DNA of 64,000 nucleotides from Pseudonocardia sp. DSM 110487 (GCF_019468565.1 NZ_CP080522.1:124001-188000); one strand, 5' to 3'. Positions 8,764 through 17,425 are shown, numbered from the stretch's first letter. The notes: generated by a model not told the origin, from the sequence alone. Numbers and translations are program-made.

Positions 8764-9431
8764 TTCTGCTGCCTCCGCGGTTGATCCGAGGGTGAGCCTG
8801 GTGGTGGGGGGATCGGCTCACGCCGTCGAGTCATGTAGGTGCGGTACGTCGGGCTGGTCAGGTAGGCGGTGGGTGGCACCTCGAACTCTTCGCGGATCTG
8901 ATAGCCATCGACCCACTTCCAGAAAGTTGACGTGCTCACCTGGTAATGGCGCGCCAGATCCTCACCGTTGCGGCCCTCCGTGACAAGAAGGTTGACAAGC
9001 TCGTCACGAGGCGGCGGGGGGATCCGCTCAAGCGGGCCCGTTCCTTCCTGCGGTCCCACGCCGACCCGCCGCTGGATCCCGTATTGGTCGAGCCAGTATC
9101 GGACGGAGTTGCGACGGACACCGAACTGATCGCCGATCTCGGTGATGCTGTGCTCCTTGTAGAGCCGACGCAGGACGGCCGCCGGCGGGGGCCACTGGCG
9201 GCCGGGCACCTTGCTGCTGCCTCCCGGCGGCCGCCGCCCCCCTTGACGTGCTCGTCCGGCTGTCGTTAGGCCGAGTTCCTTCAACCACTGGCGAACGTAG
9301 TGGCGGGTGGTGTTGTAGTGGTCGGCGAGCCGGTTCTGCCCATATCCCTGATCCCACAGGTCGGCCAGGTCGTCTGGCGGCGGCACACGACCAGGCGACG
9401 GTGTCGAGGTTGCGGAGGGATCGTCCAGCAT
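8760..9431 (-). CDS. Triple helix-turn-helix DNA-binding protein
   Basis: About 223 residues. ATG 9431 is preceded by GAGATGAGG. Three similar HTH modules follow each other: NRLADHYNTTRHYVRQWLKE, then ITEIGDQFGVRRNSVRYWLD, then EDLARHYQVSTSTFWKWVDG. Linkers are Pro-rich. Such tandem HTH arrays resemble Hin/Sigma-type recognition modules and could bind extended DNA sites. It overlaps the GGDEF gene by four bases, so both are co-translated, suggesting that this protein regulates or partners the c-di-GMP protein. Confidence 0.75.
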   Translation of the reverse strand: MLDDPSATSTPSPGRVPPPDDLADLWDQGYGQNRLADHYNTTRHYVRQWLKELGLTTAGRARQGGRRPPGGSSKVPGRQWPPPAAVLRRLYKEHSITEIGDQFGVRRNSVRYWLDQYGIQRRVGVGPQEGTGPLERIPPPPRDELVNLLVTEGRNGEDLARHYQVSTSTFWKWVDGYQIREEFEVPPTAYLTSPTYRTYMTRRREPIPPPPGSPSDQPRRQQK

Positions 9432-9787
9432 GGCCTCATCTCTCAAATGGGCAAACACCCTGCGGAAGTCCCCAGGCCGTTGGCGCTCGCAGTTTACGAT
9501 CATCGGCGCCGGATTTGGATGGCTGCTCGCGGGGTGCTGGAAGCTCGAGCGCTGCGGATGGTGTGGCTGATTCTGTGCCGCACTAGCTGCCAAGACTCCC
9601 GCCACGGCTGGAGTGGCGGCACCTCCTCTGCCGGCGGCACCGGTAGACCTCGGGTCGAGTCGTCTACCCGCGTCGGCGTGCGCTCCACCTGGCCCGCCAA
9701 AAGCGCAGCCACCACGCGAGATCGGACCGATCGCGCCACTCCAGCTGACGCCTGCGAGTCACAGCCCGGCGCGCCCGCGGTCTGAAC
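9432..9787. other. About 350 bp with no supported gene
   Basis: Open frames on both strands lack an RBS and motifs. The region separates the end of the 10.4-9.8-kb minus-strand operon from the HTH gene, so it likely holds that gene's promoter. Confidence 0.35.
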
Positions 9788-9982
9788 TCAACTCGCCGAC
9801 GCATCGGGCTGCGCTTCCTCGACCCAGCGCTGGGGGTCGGCGGCCAGCACGCCCCACATCACGGCGGTCCCGACGATGGACATGTCCGCGAGCACGTCGT
9901 TCACGGCGCGCTCGCGGTCCTCTGCGCTGAGGTTGCCGCCCTGCGGCCGATTCGCCGGGTCGGGGATCCCGCGGCCACTCAT
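9788..9982 (-). CDS. Small acidic orphan protein, operon member
   Basis: 64 residues, MSGRGIPDPANRPQGG.... ATGA overlap with the upstream stop sets the start. A helical middle (AEDRERAVNDVLADMSIVG) is followed by a Trp-containing segment. It is the third of three overlapping small genes downstream of the XRE-TPR regulator. No family was recognised. Confidence 0.65.
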   Translation of the reverse strand: MSGRGIPDPANRPQGGNLSAEDRERAVNDVLADMSIVGTAVMWGVLAADPQRWVEEAQPDASAS

Positions 9983-10170
9983 GCTGGCACCGCCGAATCG
10001 GCGTCGTTCTGGGCTTCCTTCACCCAATCCGCGACATCGGCGATCGTCACACCCGGCGCCCGCATTGCCGCGTCGTGAAGGGACTCGCCGTTCTCGAGGA
10101 CGAGCTTCACGGCGAGCTCGCGGACTCGGCGGCGGCTCTCGTGCAGGTTGGGGCCCCAGCCGTAGCTCAT
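9979..10170 (-). CDS. Small helical orphan protein, operon member
   Basis: 63 residues, MSYGWGPNLHESRRRV.... ATG overlaps the upstream stop as ATGA. The region RVRELAVKLVLENGESLHDA with VTIADVADWVKEAQ suggests a small helical bundle. The function is unknown, but strict coupling to its neighbours implies a joint role. Confidence 0.65.
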   Translation of the reverse strand: MSYGWGPNLHESRRRVRELAVKLVLENGESLHDAAMRAPGVTIADVADWVKEAQNDADSAVPA

Positions 10171-10415
10171 ACCGGGACCACCGGCTCGGGCGTGACCTTC
10201 CGGCGGCGGGCCGCCTCGATTTCGCCGAGACGACGGATCGCGTCCTGGGCGTCGAGCAGGATGTTGCACGGGAACGTGTAGTGGCCGGTCTGCGCGCCGG
10301 AGGAACACGACCGACAGTGCCCGGTGCCGTCGTCGCGGTGATCCTCAATCAGCCGGACTGCCATCTCCGGGTTCGAGCAGATGAGTGCGACCAGGGGTGG
10401 AGTGCCGCCAGACAT
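10167..10415 (-). CDS. Small Cys-containing orphan protein, operon member
   Basis: 82 residues, MSGGTPPLVALICSN.... A likely metal site, H-C-R-S-C...H...C (about residues 33-50), precedes the helix LLDAQDAIRRLGEIEAARRR. It starts 90 bp downstream of the XRE-TPR stop on the same strand and overlaps the following gene by ATGA. Confidence 0.65.
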   Translation of the reverse strand: MSGGTPPLVALICSNPEMAVRLIEDHRDDGTGHCRSCSSGAQTGHYTFPCNILLDAQDAIRRLGEIEAARRRKVTPEPVVPV

Positions 10416-10502
10416 GGACGCAGCGTCGCGTGATCACCACGCTGTCGGGTAGGACGACGCGTCCCAGTAGGACGCCATGTCCTACCCCGCGCGGCGGACG
10501 GG

Positions 10503-11717
10503 CTACTTGAGCAGGCCGGTGTGCTTCGCCAGCTCCAGAAGCCGCGGCTGCGACGCCGCCTGGTCGCGCAGCTCCCGCACGATCTGCTGGGTCTGCCGCT
10601 GGCCGCGCAGCCAGTCCGGCGCCGTCTCCCGGATCCGCATCAGCGCGCTGGTCGCCGCCTCATATCGCCCAAGTCGGGTGTGCGCGAGCGCGGTGTCAGC
10701 CAAGTGCCGCGCCCGCGCCGCCAGGGGGAGCCGCGTGCTTGCCGGCATCCGGTCAGCGGTGTCGAGCGCCCGCGTGTAGTTCTCGGTGACGACGTCGACA
10801 TCCACGGTCTGCATCAGCACCTGCTCGGGGCCGAACGCGAGCTGGTAGTCGTCGCGCCACCCGGTCCGAGTCGCGGCCTCCGCTGCCTCGTCGAGCAGCA
10901 CCCCGGCGGTCGGGCGGTCCTGGGCGCGCGCCGCGGCCGTCGCGCCGGACAGCAGCAGTGACCCGTACAGCGTCCACTCGGCCATCGGGGAGTCCCCGCT
11001 CGGGGCGACCCCGGCCGCCGCGGCGGTCGCGACCTTGTGCGACTCGATGAATCGACCCTGGTTGAGCAGAAGCCACGCCATGCTGCTGCGCAGCGCGTAC
11101 GGGCGCAGCTCGTCCGTGCCCTGCGCTGCGAGCGCCAAGGCCTCCCGGAGGGCGCTGTGCGCCGAGTCCACGTAGCCGAGGTGGACCAGCGTGCACGCGG
11201 CCAGCTGGTAGATCTCCGCGGCCAGGTCGTGCGCGAGCGGCACCTCGTCCGACTGGACGGTCCGCAGGGTCGCCCGGACCTGCGTGATGGCCATCGGCAG
11301 CTGCTGTGGCAGCTCGTCGTGCATGCGGCCAGCCCAGTACGACGCCCAGCCAAAGTCGACGGCCGCCCGCGCCGCCGCGAGGGTGAGCGGCTCGACGTCG
11401 GGGTCCTCGCCGATCAGGTCGTCGACCGTGGTGACGGCCTTCCGGAGCGCGACCGCGCCCGCTCGAGCACGGGTGGACGGCGGCGCGGACGACGTAACGG
11501 GGCGCTTCGGGAGGATCTCGCCGGCGTCGACGTCGAGGGCGCGCGCGATCGCGTGCAGGGAGGCGATCGACAGGGTGTGCCGCCGCCCCTGCTCCAGCTT
11601 CCGGATGAGGTCGGGCGAAACGCCTGCAGCTGCGGCCAGCGCCGACTGGGACAACCCGGCGGCCTTCCTCAGCTGAGTGATGCGCTCGCCGATGGTTGGG
11701 CCGATACCCTGATCCAT
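10503..11717 (-). CDS. XRE-family regulator with TPR-like C-terminal domain
   Basis: About 404 residues; ATG 11717 chosen because MDQGIGPTIGERITQLRKAA opens the HTH domain directly. The HTH (IGERITQLRKAAGLSQSALA...SPDLIRKLEQG, residues 8-60) is typical XRE. The remainder (residues about 90-400) is Ala-rich helical hairpins resembling TPR repeats (YALRSSMAWLLLNQGRFIES; HLADTALAHTRLGRYEAA). This architecture is common in actinobacteria, often as ligand-responsive regulators. It is a candidate master regulator for the repeated operator but nothing proves that link. The RBS is weak. Confidence 0.85.
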   Translation of the reverse strand: MDQGIGPTIGERITQLRKAAGLSQSALAAAAGVSPDLIRKLEQGRRHTLSIASLHAIARALDVDAGEILPKRPVTSSAPPSTRARAGAVALRKAVTTVDDLIGEDPDVEPLTLAAARAAVDFGWASYWAGRMHDELPQQLPMAITQVRATLRTVQSDEVPLAHDLAAEIYQLAACTLVHLGYVDSAHSALREALALAAQGTDELRPYALRSSMAWLLLNQGRFIESHKVATAAAAGVAPSGDSPMAEWTLYGSLLLSGATAAARAQDRPTAGVLLDEAAEAATRTGWRDDYQLAFGPEQVLMQTVDVDVVTENYTRALDTADRMPASTRLPLAARARHLADTALAHTRLGRYEAATSALMRIRETAPDWLRGQRQTQQIVRELRDQAASQPRLLELAKHTGLLK

Positions 11718-11954
11718 GCCGAGACCCACTCTCGGTTGTGTCGCGCTCCCCGGGGCCCGCCAGCTCCGGGGACGCATCAAGTTGACGGCGCCACGGTACC
11801 TGGCGCCGTCGTCCCCGACCGGGGCCTGCTCGCAGGATCTGCTCGAGCTTCGCGTCGGCGGCCACCGGGTTCACGGGCGACCTCGGCCGCGTGCGCGCGG
11901 AACCCCGCCGTCAAGGTGTCGATCTTCTGGTGGTCGACCCCCGGGCTCCAGTGT

Positions 11955-11999
11955 TCGCGTGAAAACGTCTTGCCGTGAACACGGTAAGGCGGGTACGCT
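11955..11999 (+). promoter_or_regulatory. Regulon promoter variant 5 with two operator-like palindromes
   Basis: TCGCGTGAAAACGTC (11955-11969) lies before -35 TTGCCG (11970-11975). A second palindrome, CCGTGAACACGG (11973-11984), sits in the 18-bp spacer, and the -10 is TACGCT (11994-11999). It precedes the 12187-14932 operon with a leader of about 190 nt. Confidence 0.65.
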
Positions 12000-12186
12000 T
12001 GTGCTGTGTGGGGGCCCATAGGGGCTGGGGAGGCTGGGTCATGGGGGTCGGTCCGGGGGATCACGTCGCCTGCTGAGACTGCATGACAAGCCAGGCTCCC
12101 AGCGGTCAGCAGCCGACCCCCGCGACCGGCGAGTAGCGCCAGACCCACTTTGAAGACGCGGGCCGCACTCGGAGGGACCAGCAGCG

Positions 12187-12444
12187 ATGAGTCACGAGCC
12201 GAACCAGCCGATCTCCCTGACGGTGACTACTGAGGACATTGCCGAACATCTGCGCTGGCTCCTGTCCAACCACAACGCCGACGTCGAGCTGGCCGCTGGT
12301 GACTCTGTCGAGCTGGCCACGAACACCGAGCGCAACGGCGTGAGGGTGACGCTCGATGTCGAGTCCTGGGACCCCGACACCTCCCGGACCGGGGAGCACA
12401 GGTTCCGGTTGACGGTAGAGGCTATTCCGGCGGAGACGTCGTGA
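12187..12444 (+). CDS. Small acidic orphan protein, first gene of an overlapping operon
   Basis: 85 residues, MSHEPNQPISLTVTTED.... An RBS GGAGGGACC precedes ATG. Mixed alpha/beta pattern with ERNGVRVTLDVESWD. The GTGA overlap couples it to the next gene. No family was recognised. Confidence 0.65.
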   Translation: MSHEPNQPISLTVTTEDIAEHLRWLLSNHNADVELAAGDSVELATNTERNGVRVTLDVESWDPDTSRTGEHRFRLTVEAIPAETS

Positions 12445-12887
12445 ATCCCGCACCACAGCGGACAGGAAGCGACCAGACGACGGGTTCCGACTTCGGGCTT
12501 GGCGATCGGACCGATCTCGGCTGGCTCGGCCCGATCGCCGACACCCGCATCATCCAGACTGGGGACGCCCGGGCACTGCTCGCGCTGCAGGTCGAACTGC
12601 CCGAACGGTCGCCGCGTCGAGCCCGCGCACTGGCCGAATGGGTACTGCTTCTGGAGGTGCGCGACACGATCGCCGGCAAGTTCCACGCCAGCGATCGCGT
12701 CTTGCGCCTCAACCTGCGCGGCCTCGCGCCCGACGGAACCCCCGTCGTGGTCATCGCACCCTACGACGAGCGCCGCGACGCCGAGGCGGTCGCCGAAATC
12801 CAGAGACTGGCGCGCGGACAGCAGCTCCTCCACGAGCTCGTGACCCGCCTCATCGCCATCGAAACCCGTACGCCTGACGGTGCGTGA
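12441..12887 (+). CDS. Orphan protein, 148 aa
   Basis: The GTG start overlaps the upstream stop. The core reads TRIIQTGDARALLALQVELP and DRVLRLNLRGLAPDGTPVVV, then a helical tail EAVAEIQRLARGQQLLHEL. It is likely a compact alpha/beta protein. It has no recognised motif. Confidence 0.65.
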   Translation: MNPAPQRTGSDQTTGSDFGLGDRTDLGWLGPIADTRIIQTGDARALLALQVELPERSPRRARALAEWVLLLEVRDTIAGKFHASDRVLRLNLRGLAPDGTPVVVIAPYDERRDAEAVAEIQRLARGQQLLHELVTRLIAIETRTPDGA

Positions 12888-12988
12888 TGCGGGCCGGAGC
12901 ATTCGGCCACCTCGTCTGTCGGGCCGCAGTGCCGAACTGACGCGCCCGCGGCGCTGCCAGGCGGAGGACTTGGCCGCGCAACGAGCTG

Positions 12989-13153
12989 ATGAACCGAACG
13001 GCCGGCTGGTTCGAGTGGGCATCGAAGAAGGAGGACGAGGCCCGCGCCCTGGAGAAGGCCAGCGCCGGCGTCAGCGCAGAGATCACCCGAGAGACCATGC
13101 GGGAAGGTCTGCTGCGCGCGAACGAGGTCTTCGAGGAAGAGAGCACGCGATGA
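12989..13153 (+). CDS. Short helical peptide gene, 54 aa
   Basis: ATG 12989 encodes MNRTAGWFEWASKKED..., a strongly charged amphipathic helix (EDEARALEKASAGV; REGLLRANEVFEEES). The stop overlaps the next ATG as ATGA, which supports it as real despite its size. A direct RBS is weak. Possible partner peptide; no family known. Confidence 0.6.
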   Translation: MNRTAGWFEWASKKEDEARALEKASAGVSAEITRETMREGLLRANEVFEEESTR

Positions 13154-13293
13154 GCACGGACCCGACCGAGGTGCAGGTAGAGGGCCTGGTGATCGGTGGC
13201 ATGAGCGGCGGCACGGTCCGGATCGGCGGCCGGGATGTCGAGATCGGCCCCGACGGTCGCCCTGTCATGGACGACGAGGAGGACGCCCGATGA
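13150..13293 (+). CDS. Small beta-rich peptide (VEIGPDGRPV type)
   Basis: 47 residues, MSTDPTEVQVEGLVIGG.... The core TVRIGGRDVEIGPDGRPVMD resembles the frameshifted remnant at 19860-20060 (VTIGG, then HEVEIRRDSRPV). ATGA overlaps occur on both sides. The function is unknown. Confidence 0.65.
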   Translation: MSTDPTEVQVEGLVIGGMSGGTVRIGGRDVEIGPDGRPVMDDEEDAR

Positions 13294-13682
13294 TCCGGGA
13301 GGAGAAGTTCAGAATCTCCCGCAGGCCCTACGCCGTCGACCTGTCCAGCATGAAGATCACGCCCCCGAGCGATGGCTACGGCCGGTCCCACCGCATGCGG
13401 GTCGACGCGGCGTGGTTTCGCCGCCGCTCCGGTTTCACGGTCGCATGCGTCGGCCAGCTCTGGGGCTACCTGGGCGAGACGGAACCGCGGGACGCGGCCC
13501 ACGCCCTGGAGCTACACGTCGACGGCCGCTACGGCGGTGACTGCCACGGCCGCTGGGACGGCGCGGGCTACTGGGGCATGGAGCAACTCGAGGACATCGA
13601 GCGCCACGTCGCCCTGCTCCGCCCGATGTTGGAGAACTACCCGGCCCTCCCGCCGGGCTACGACGGCTGGTGGAGGTTCTGA
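13290..13682 (+). CDS. Orphan protein, 130 aa, Trp/Arg-rich
   Basis: It starts at ATG overlapping the previous stop. It contains FRRRSGFTVACVGQLWGYLG and CHGRWDGAGYWGMEQLEDIE, ending PPGYDGWWRF. The repeated Trp/Gly/Arg pattern suggests a structured domain. I do not recognise a family. Confidence 0.65.
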   Translation: MIREEKFRISRRPYAVDLSSMKITPPSDGYGRSHRMRVDAAWFRRRSGFTVACVGQLWGYLGETEPRDAAHALELHVDGRYGGDCHGRWDGAGYWGMEQLEDIERHVALLRPMLENYPALPPGYDGWWRF

Positions 13683-13912
13683 TGAGCACGGACCCGCCCG
13701 CGCGTGAGATCCGGGCCGACGACGCGCACGCGGCCGAGCACTTCGCGAAGGGGTTCCCCTGGTGTGACACCTGTCGTGCCCCGGCCATCTACAACGAGCC
13801 CTTCGGGATGCGGCACGCCACCGCACAGCACCCCAACGGCGTGCCGCAGCGGCTCGACAACAGCGGCCACGACGCCACCATTCGCGGCTGGTGGAACGAC
13901 GAGCGCCGATGA
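13682..13912 (+). CDS. GFPWCDTC-family small protein
   Basis: 76 residues, ATG overlapping the previous stop as TGATG. Core: H-F-A-K-G-F-P-W-C-D-T-C, then H-A-T-A-Q-H-P-N-G-V-P-Q-R-L and SGHDATIRGWW. The same signature forms the C-terminal half of the protein at 47119. Cys and His residues suggest a metal site. It shares its first five residues (MSTDP) with the protein at 13150. Confidence 0.7.
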   Translation: MSTDPPAREIRADDAHAAEHFAKGFPWCDTCRAPAIYNEPFGMRHATAQHPNGVPQRLDNSGHDATIRGWWNDERR

Positions 13913-14135
13913 CCGCCTGCGAGATCCCCGGCCGACGAGCTGGCCGAGGCGGAGTTGCTTCCTGCCACGCCCGCGTGCATCGCCTCCAGTCGCGGCTACC
14001 GACGCCGAGCTCACCGCCGCTCGTGTGGCCGTGTCCCGCCTCCTGGACGGGGCGAAAGGGTGGGACTTCACCGAGACCGAGCAGCAGAAATGGTCCGCGG
14101 CGCTCGGCAACGCAGGCGTCGCACTATGCGGCTGA
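13909..14135 (+). pseudogene. Probable frameshifted small gene
   Basis: ATG 13909 overlaps the previous stop, but that frame soon turns into Arg/Pro/Ser-rich noise. A better coding pattern, TDAELTAARVAVSRLLDGAK then WDFTETEQQKWSAALGNAGV, appears in another frame up to 14135. A single indel would join them. Sequencing error is also possible. Confidence 0.4.
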
Positions 14136-14150
14136 GGAGGCGAGGGCCCG

Positions 14151-14495
14151 GTGAACTGCGAGCACGGCGACCACCACCTCCATGACGAAGGGATGGTCGC
14201 CGATAACGGCGAATGCCCAGGCCTCCGACCGGAGCCCGGTGACTTCCACCCGGACGACGAGCTCATTGCCGAAGAGCGGGTGGAGCGCCACGCCGAGCAG
14301 GAACGGAATCTCGACCACGCGTACGCCGCGGACGCCACCTTCCGAGTGCAGCGGTGGGCGATCTACGGGGACCTTGTGGAAGTGCCCGATGCCGAGGATC
14401 TTGCCGCCCTGCAGCGCGTCGGGCTCGCCGCCGAAGAAGTCATCTGGTGGCTGCCGGCTCGCGCCGAGGATGTTGCAGATGGGCGGGCCCGGTGA
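14151..14495 (+). CDS. His/Asp-rich small protein
   Basis: 114 residues from GTG 14151 after GAGGAGGCGAGGGCCCG. The N-terminus MNCEHGDHHLHDEGM is a possible metal-binding cluster. The middle is an acidic helix, EERVERHAEQERNLDHAY. TGATG overlap with the next gene. Confidence 0.65.
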   Translation: MNCEHGDHHLHDEGMVADNGECPGLRPEPGDFHPDDELIAEERVERHAEQERNLDHAYAADATFRVQRWAIYGDLVEVPDAEDLAALQRVGLAAEEVIWWLPARAEDVADGRAR

Positions 14496-14932
14496 TGGAC
14501 GGCCAGAACTGCGAGCAGCAACTACAGGATGCTGAGCAGAACGCTCAGTGGTGGCGGAGCGCAGCGGAGGATCCGCACGCCACGGACGTCTCTGCGCAGG
14601 TCGCCGACTTCTACGAAGAGGAGGTGAGCCGGCTGCGCGAGCAGCGAGACCAGGCACAGGAATCCGCGTCTCCGTCGGAGACCCGGAGGTTCTCCGACGG
14701 ATGGGGCCGGGGGGAGTGGGTCGAGTCGTCCGACCGGCCCGGGATCTACGCCTTGGACAGCTCGCCTGAGGCGATCGCGCGGGATCGAGCCCTCATCTCC
14801 GCACGAGCCGAGCAGCGGCGGGCCAGGTGGGACGACCCCGACTACGCGCTGCTCGAGCAGGAGTACCAGGCCGACGCCGGGCACGCCCAGTCCCGAGCCG
14901 ACGTTGCGGCCCAGGAGGCGAGGGTCCGGTGA
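14495..14932 (+). CDS. Charged coiled-coil orphan protein, 145 aa
   Basis: It starts MDGQNCEQQLQDAEQNAQWW. Helical and charged throughout (DFYEEEVSRLREQRDQAQE; ARAEQRRARWDDPDYALLEQ), with a short GWGRGEWVESSDRPG turn. TGATG overlap upstream. Likely the last certain gene of the 12187 operon. Confidence 0.65.
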   Translation: MDGQNCEQQLQDAEQNAQWWRSAAEDPHATDVSAQVADFYEEEVSRLREQRDQAQESASPSETRRFSDGWGRGEWVESSDRPGIYALDSSPEAIARDRALISARAEQRRARWDDPDYALLEQEYQADAGHAQSRADVAAQEARVR

Positions 14933-15203
14933 TCGATGCCTGCTCCTCTCAACCGAATGGGCGGGCTCGCTGATGGGCATCCGCGGCACATGCCCTGCCA
15001 GCGTGGCGGGCGATGTTGGTGTTGCTGGAACTCGGGCAACGACGGAAGGCGCCAGTGGGACGGGTGGAGAGGGCGCGGCTGGGTACGGCCACTCTCGAAC
15101 GTATGTACGATGTTCCGTGCGAGCCGCCGCTTCCCCCGGCACGCCTCGCGCAAGACGCTGCCCGGCAGGGTGCTGCGCAAGGGAATGCGAAGGGGGCGCG
15201 ACG
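14933..15203. other. Unassigned 270-bp stretch
   Basis: A Cys/Trp-rich frame (14936-15214, with C-Q-R-G-G-R-C-W-C-C-W) is open but ends in Arg-rich noise and lacks an RBS. I leave it uncalled. Confidence 0.3.
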
Positions 15204-15530
15204 ATGACATATGAGCGGTGGTCAGCGGGGCCGACACCGCCGCCGGAGCGGCCGCTGGATCGGCCCGTTTGGATCGACCTCGATCAGCTCTACGGGAAGC
15301 CCGACGAGGCCGCCGACGTTGGCGAGGACCCACTGCCGGACGGGCTACTCGTGGCCACTGGGCGCGTTCCCGGGCTGCTGACGCGCTGGACCCGATCCGT
15401 CGACGGTCGTTGGTTCGGTTTGGTCAATTTCGCGATCTGTGACCCCTCCGGGGCAGTGCGAGCCCGCCTCGAACGCGCGCCGGTCCCGGCCGTCGCCCTG
15501 AGCGAGCGGGAGATGGAGCCGTACCGTTGA
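15204..15530 (+). CDS. Orphan protein, 108 aa
   Basis: ATG 15204 (MTYERWSAGPTPPPERP) follows GCGAAGGGGGCG. A beta-rich middle (WFGLVNFAICDPSGAVRARL) looks like a small RNA/ligand-binding barrel. The segment DGLLVATGRVPGLLTRW matches no family I know. A stem-loop at 15711-15731 lies downstream. Confidence 0.65.
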   Translation: MTYERWSAGPTPPPERPLDRPVWIDLDQLYGKPDEAADVGEDPLPDGLLVATGRVPGLLTRWTRSVDGRWFGLVNFAICDPSGAVRARLERAPVPAVALSEREMEPYR

Positions 15531-15710
15531 CGCAGGGTCCGCGAGCCCGATGGCTGCAACGATGGCCGGCCTGATGAGCTAAACCGCCTACGTCGTCGAG
15601 TCTGCGCCCGACCCACGATCAGGCTCCCCGGGCGCCTAGGTCCTCGCTGCTGCGCTGGTTGAGCACGCCGACCGCGAGCGCCACGCTTCGCCGCACCGCG
15701 CGCGGAACTG

Positions 15711-15731
15711 CGGCCCCGCTCAGCGGGGCCG
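15711..15731. terminator. Hairpin between converging genes
   Basis: CGGCCCCGC TCA GCGGGGCCG forms a 9-bp GC stem with a 3-nt loop, between the plus gene ending 15530 and the minus gene ending 15747. It lacks a T run, as is common in actinobacteria. Confidence 0.7.
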
Positions 15732-15746
15732 TCGGTGCCCGCCGGG

Positions 15747-17108
15747 TTAGAAGGACGTGCCGGCGGGGAGCGCCCGTTCGAGGAACTTGCGGTAATCGGC
15801 CTCGTCAAGGTGGCCGTCAAGGACCAACGCGACGTGCAGGCCGCGAGCTACGGCCGAGCGCGAGGCGCCGCAGCTGCGCTCGGCTTCGCCAAGCATGCTG
15901 CTGACGAGGTGATAGGCCCGTCGCGGCTCGTGCTGGATCAGCCAATCGAGCATCCGAGCGACGTGAGGTGTCAGATAAACGCTGTGCTGCTCGGAACCGT
16001 CCATCCGGCGGCTTTCGTCCACCTCGCGGAGGAAAGCCAGTTGTATCGTGACCGCGAGATCGTCCACGGGAACGATGCGATCCACGCTAGCGGCCACCGT
16101 CCAGCCGAGTGTCTTCGCGATGTCCTGAACCGCTGCCTCGGTGCGCCAGCGCAGCGCCCACCGCTTCCGCCGGTCGGGGTGGTCCCACAGCATGGATCGG
16201 AAGATCTCCGTCCAGCGGGTCCAGAGCTCGGCAACGCCGCGTGGCAGGTCCGAGTCACCCTCCCGATCGACCATGGTTTCGGCGGCACTCTCCGCGGAGT
16301 GCCGTCGGCTTTCGGCCCACTCTTCCGCGACCGGCCGCGACCACATCGCTCGGCCGCCGATCGTGGCCTGTGGTGGTGGGATATCTGCCTCGCCGCGCGC
16401 CAAATAGGACCGGAACGTCGACGCTGCGACTCCCGCCATCTCGGCCATGCCAGCGGCATTCACGAGCTGGTCGGCGCTTAGCTCGTGTGCGGTCAGGCTC
16501 ACCACGCACTGGTCGAGATCGCGGTTGTGGCGCGTCGAGGCCCACAACGAGAGGTGGTCGATCCACCGGCCGGTAAACCCGGCGTCGACGTCAACCTTGC
16601 TGATCGGAAGTACTGCCGCGTCGTCGGGCTCGCCCCTCCCGGCGGCAAGCAGGTCGGCCGCAGTGGTGATCGATGCGGCCGGCACCGGACGGCGCAGGTA
16701 CTCCTCGCTGGCCCGGTCGAAGATCTGCAGCGGCCGATACCAGACCTCGCCATCCCACCAATAGCCGCCAGACCGGAACAACAGCGGCGGACCCCAGTAG
16801 GTCATGTAGGCACCGGAGGCGTCCGCGTCGCGATACAGCACCACGGAGCGACCGTGCGCGGGATGCCACCGCACGATCCATGCCAAGTCGTGACGCACGG
16901 GGTCGGTCGTGAAGGCCAGCCAGCTCCCGTCCTCCTTGATGGCGTCCTCACGGCCCCACATGCCATCTCCGGCGCCTCTGCCAACCGCTTCTACTGCGAC
17001 CGGATCCTCGATCGGGATGTGGGAGTCGTCGACGAACGGCAGGTCCGGGGTCGGATGGTCCGTGCGGATCCCGTTCGCCACGGCCTTGTACCGGTACGGC
17101 GCAGTCAT
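15747..17108 (-). CDS. HTH-containing orphan protein, 453 aa
   Basis: ATG 17108 chosen for its strong RBS (AAGGAGGACTACAGC). The N-terminal half is beta-rich with repeated Trp (YWGPPLLFRSGGYWWDGEVW). Around residue 265 is an AlpA/MerR-like HTH: MAEMAGVAASTFRSYLARGE followed by RAMWSRPVAEEWAESRR. The C-terminal part is helical. This HTH type occurs in regulators of actinobacterial mobile elements. The function is unknown. A palindrome overlaps its predicted -10. Confidence 0.75.
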   Translation of the reverse strand: MTAPYRYKAVANGIRTDHPTPDLPFVDDSHIPIEDPVAVEAVGRGAGDGMWGREDAIKEDGSWLAFTTDPVRHDLAWIVRWHPAHGRSVVLYRDADASGAYMTYWGPPLLFRSGGYWWDGEVWYRPLQIFDRASEEYLRRPVPAASITTAADLLAAGRGEPDDAAVLPISKVDVDAGFTGRWIDHLSLWASTRHNRDLDQCVVSLTAHELSADQLVNAAGMAEMAGVAASTFRSYLARGEADIPPPQATIGGRAMWSRPVAEEWAESRRHSAESAAETMVDREGDSDLPRGVAELWTRWTEIFRSMLWDHPDRRKRWALRWRTEAAVQDIAKTLGWTVAASVDRIVPVDDLAVTIQLAFLREVDESRRMDGSEQHSVYLTPHVARMLDWLIQHEPRRAYHLVSSMLGEAERSCGASRSAVARGLHVALVLDGHLDEADYRKFLERALPAGTSF

Positions 17109-17131
17109 GCTGTAGTCCTCCTTGATCGGAC

Positions 17132-17149
17132 GCTGTATCAGCGTACAGC
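17132..17149 (-). promoter_or_regulatory. Palindromic operator over the -10 of the HTH orphan gene
   Basis: GCTGTATCAGCGTACAGC has 6-bp arms and contains TACGCT on the minus strand, a plausible -10 for the gene starting at 17108. It may be the site for autoregulation by that HTH protein. Confidence 0.5.
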
Positions 17150-17266
17150 ATCTACCCCGAGGTATCGCGCAGCGTTGGCGCTGCACACTTCGTGGTCTTG
17201 GGCCGTGCTCGGTGCTGGCGTTCCACCCGTAGCGCAGTGGGACGTTTATCCAGTCAAGTCGGTACT

Positions 17267-17295
17267 TTGACGTTTTGCCGTGAAAACACTACACT
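17267..17295 (+). promoter_or_regulatory. Regulon promoter/operator 6
   Basis: TTGACG (17267-17272), 17 bp, TACACT (17290-17295), then TGC. The spacer carries GCCGTGAAAACAC, a half-degenerate version of the palindrome. It drives 17426 and 17628. Confidence 0.75.
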
Positions 17296-17425
17296 TGCTG
17301 TCGCATGTTACGTGTCAGAGCGTCCGCGTCGAGGACTGGTGCGACACCGCCCGACCCGTCCGTCTGGCGCATCGCCAGGACAACTACGAGCGCCAGCTGT
17401 TCGCCGGCGCGTGAGGGAGGAAGAG

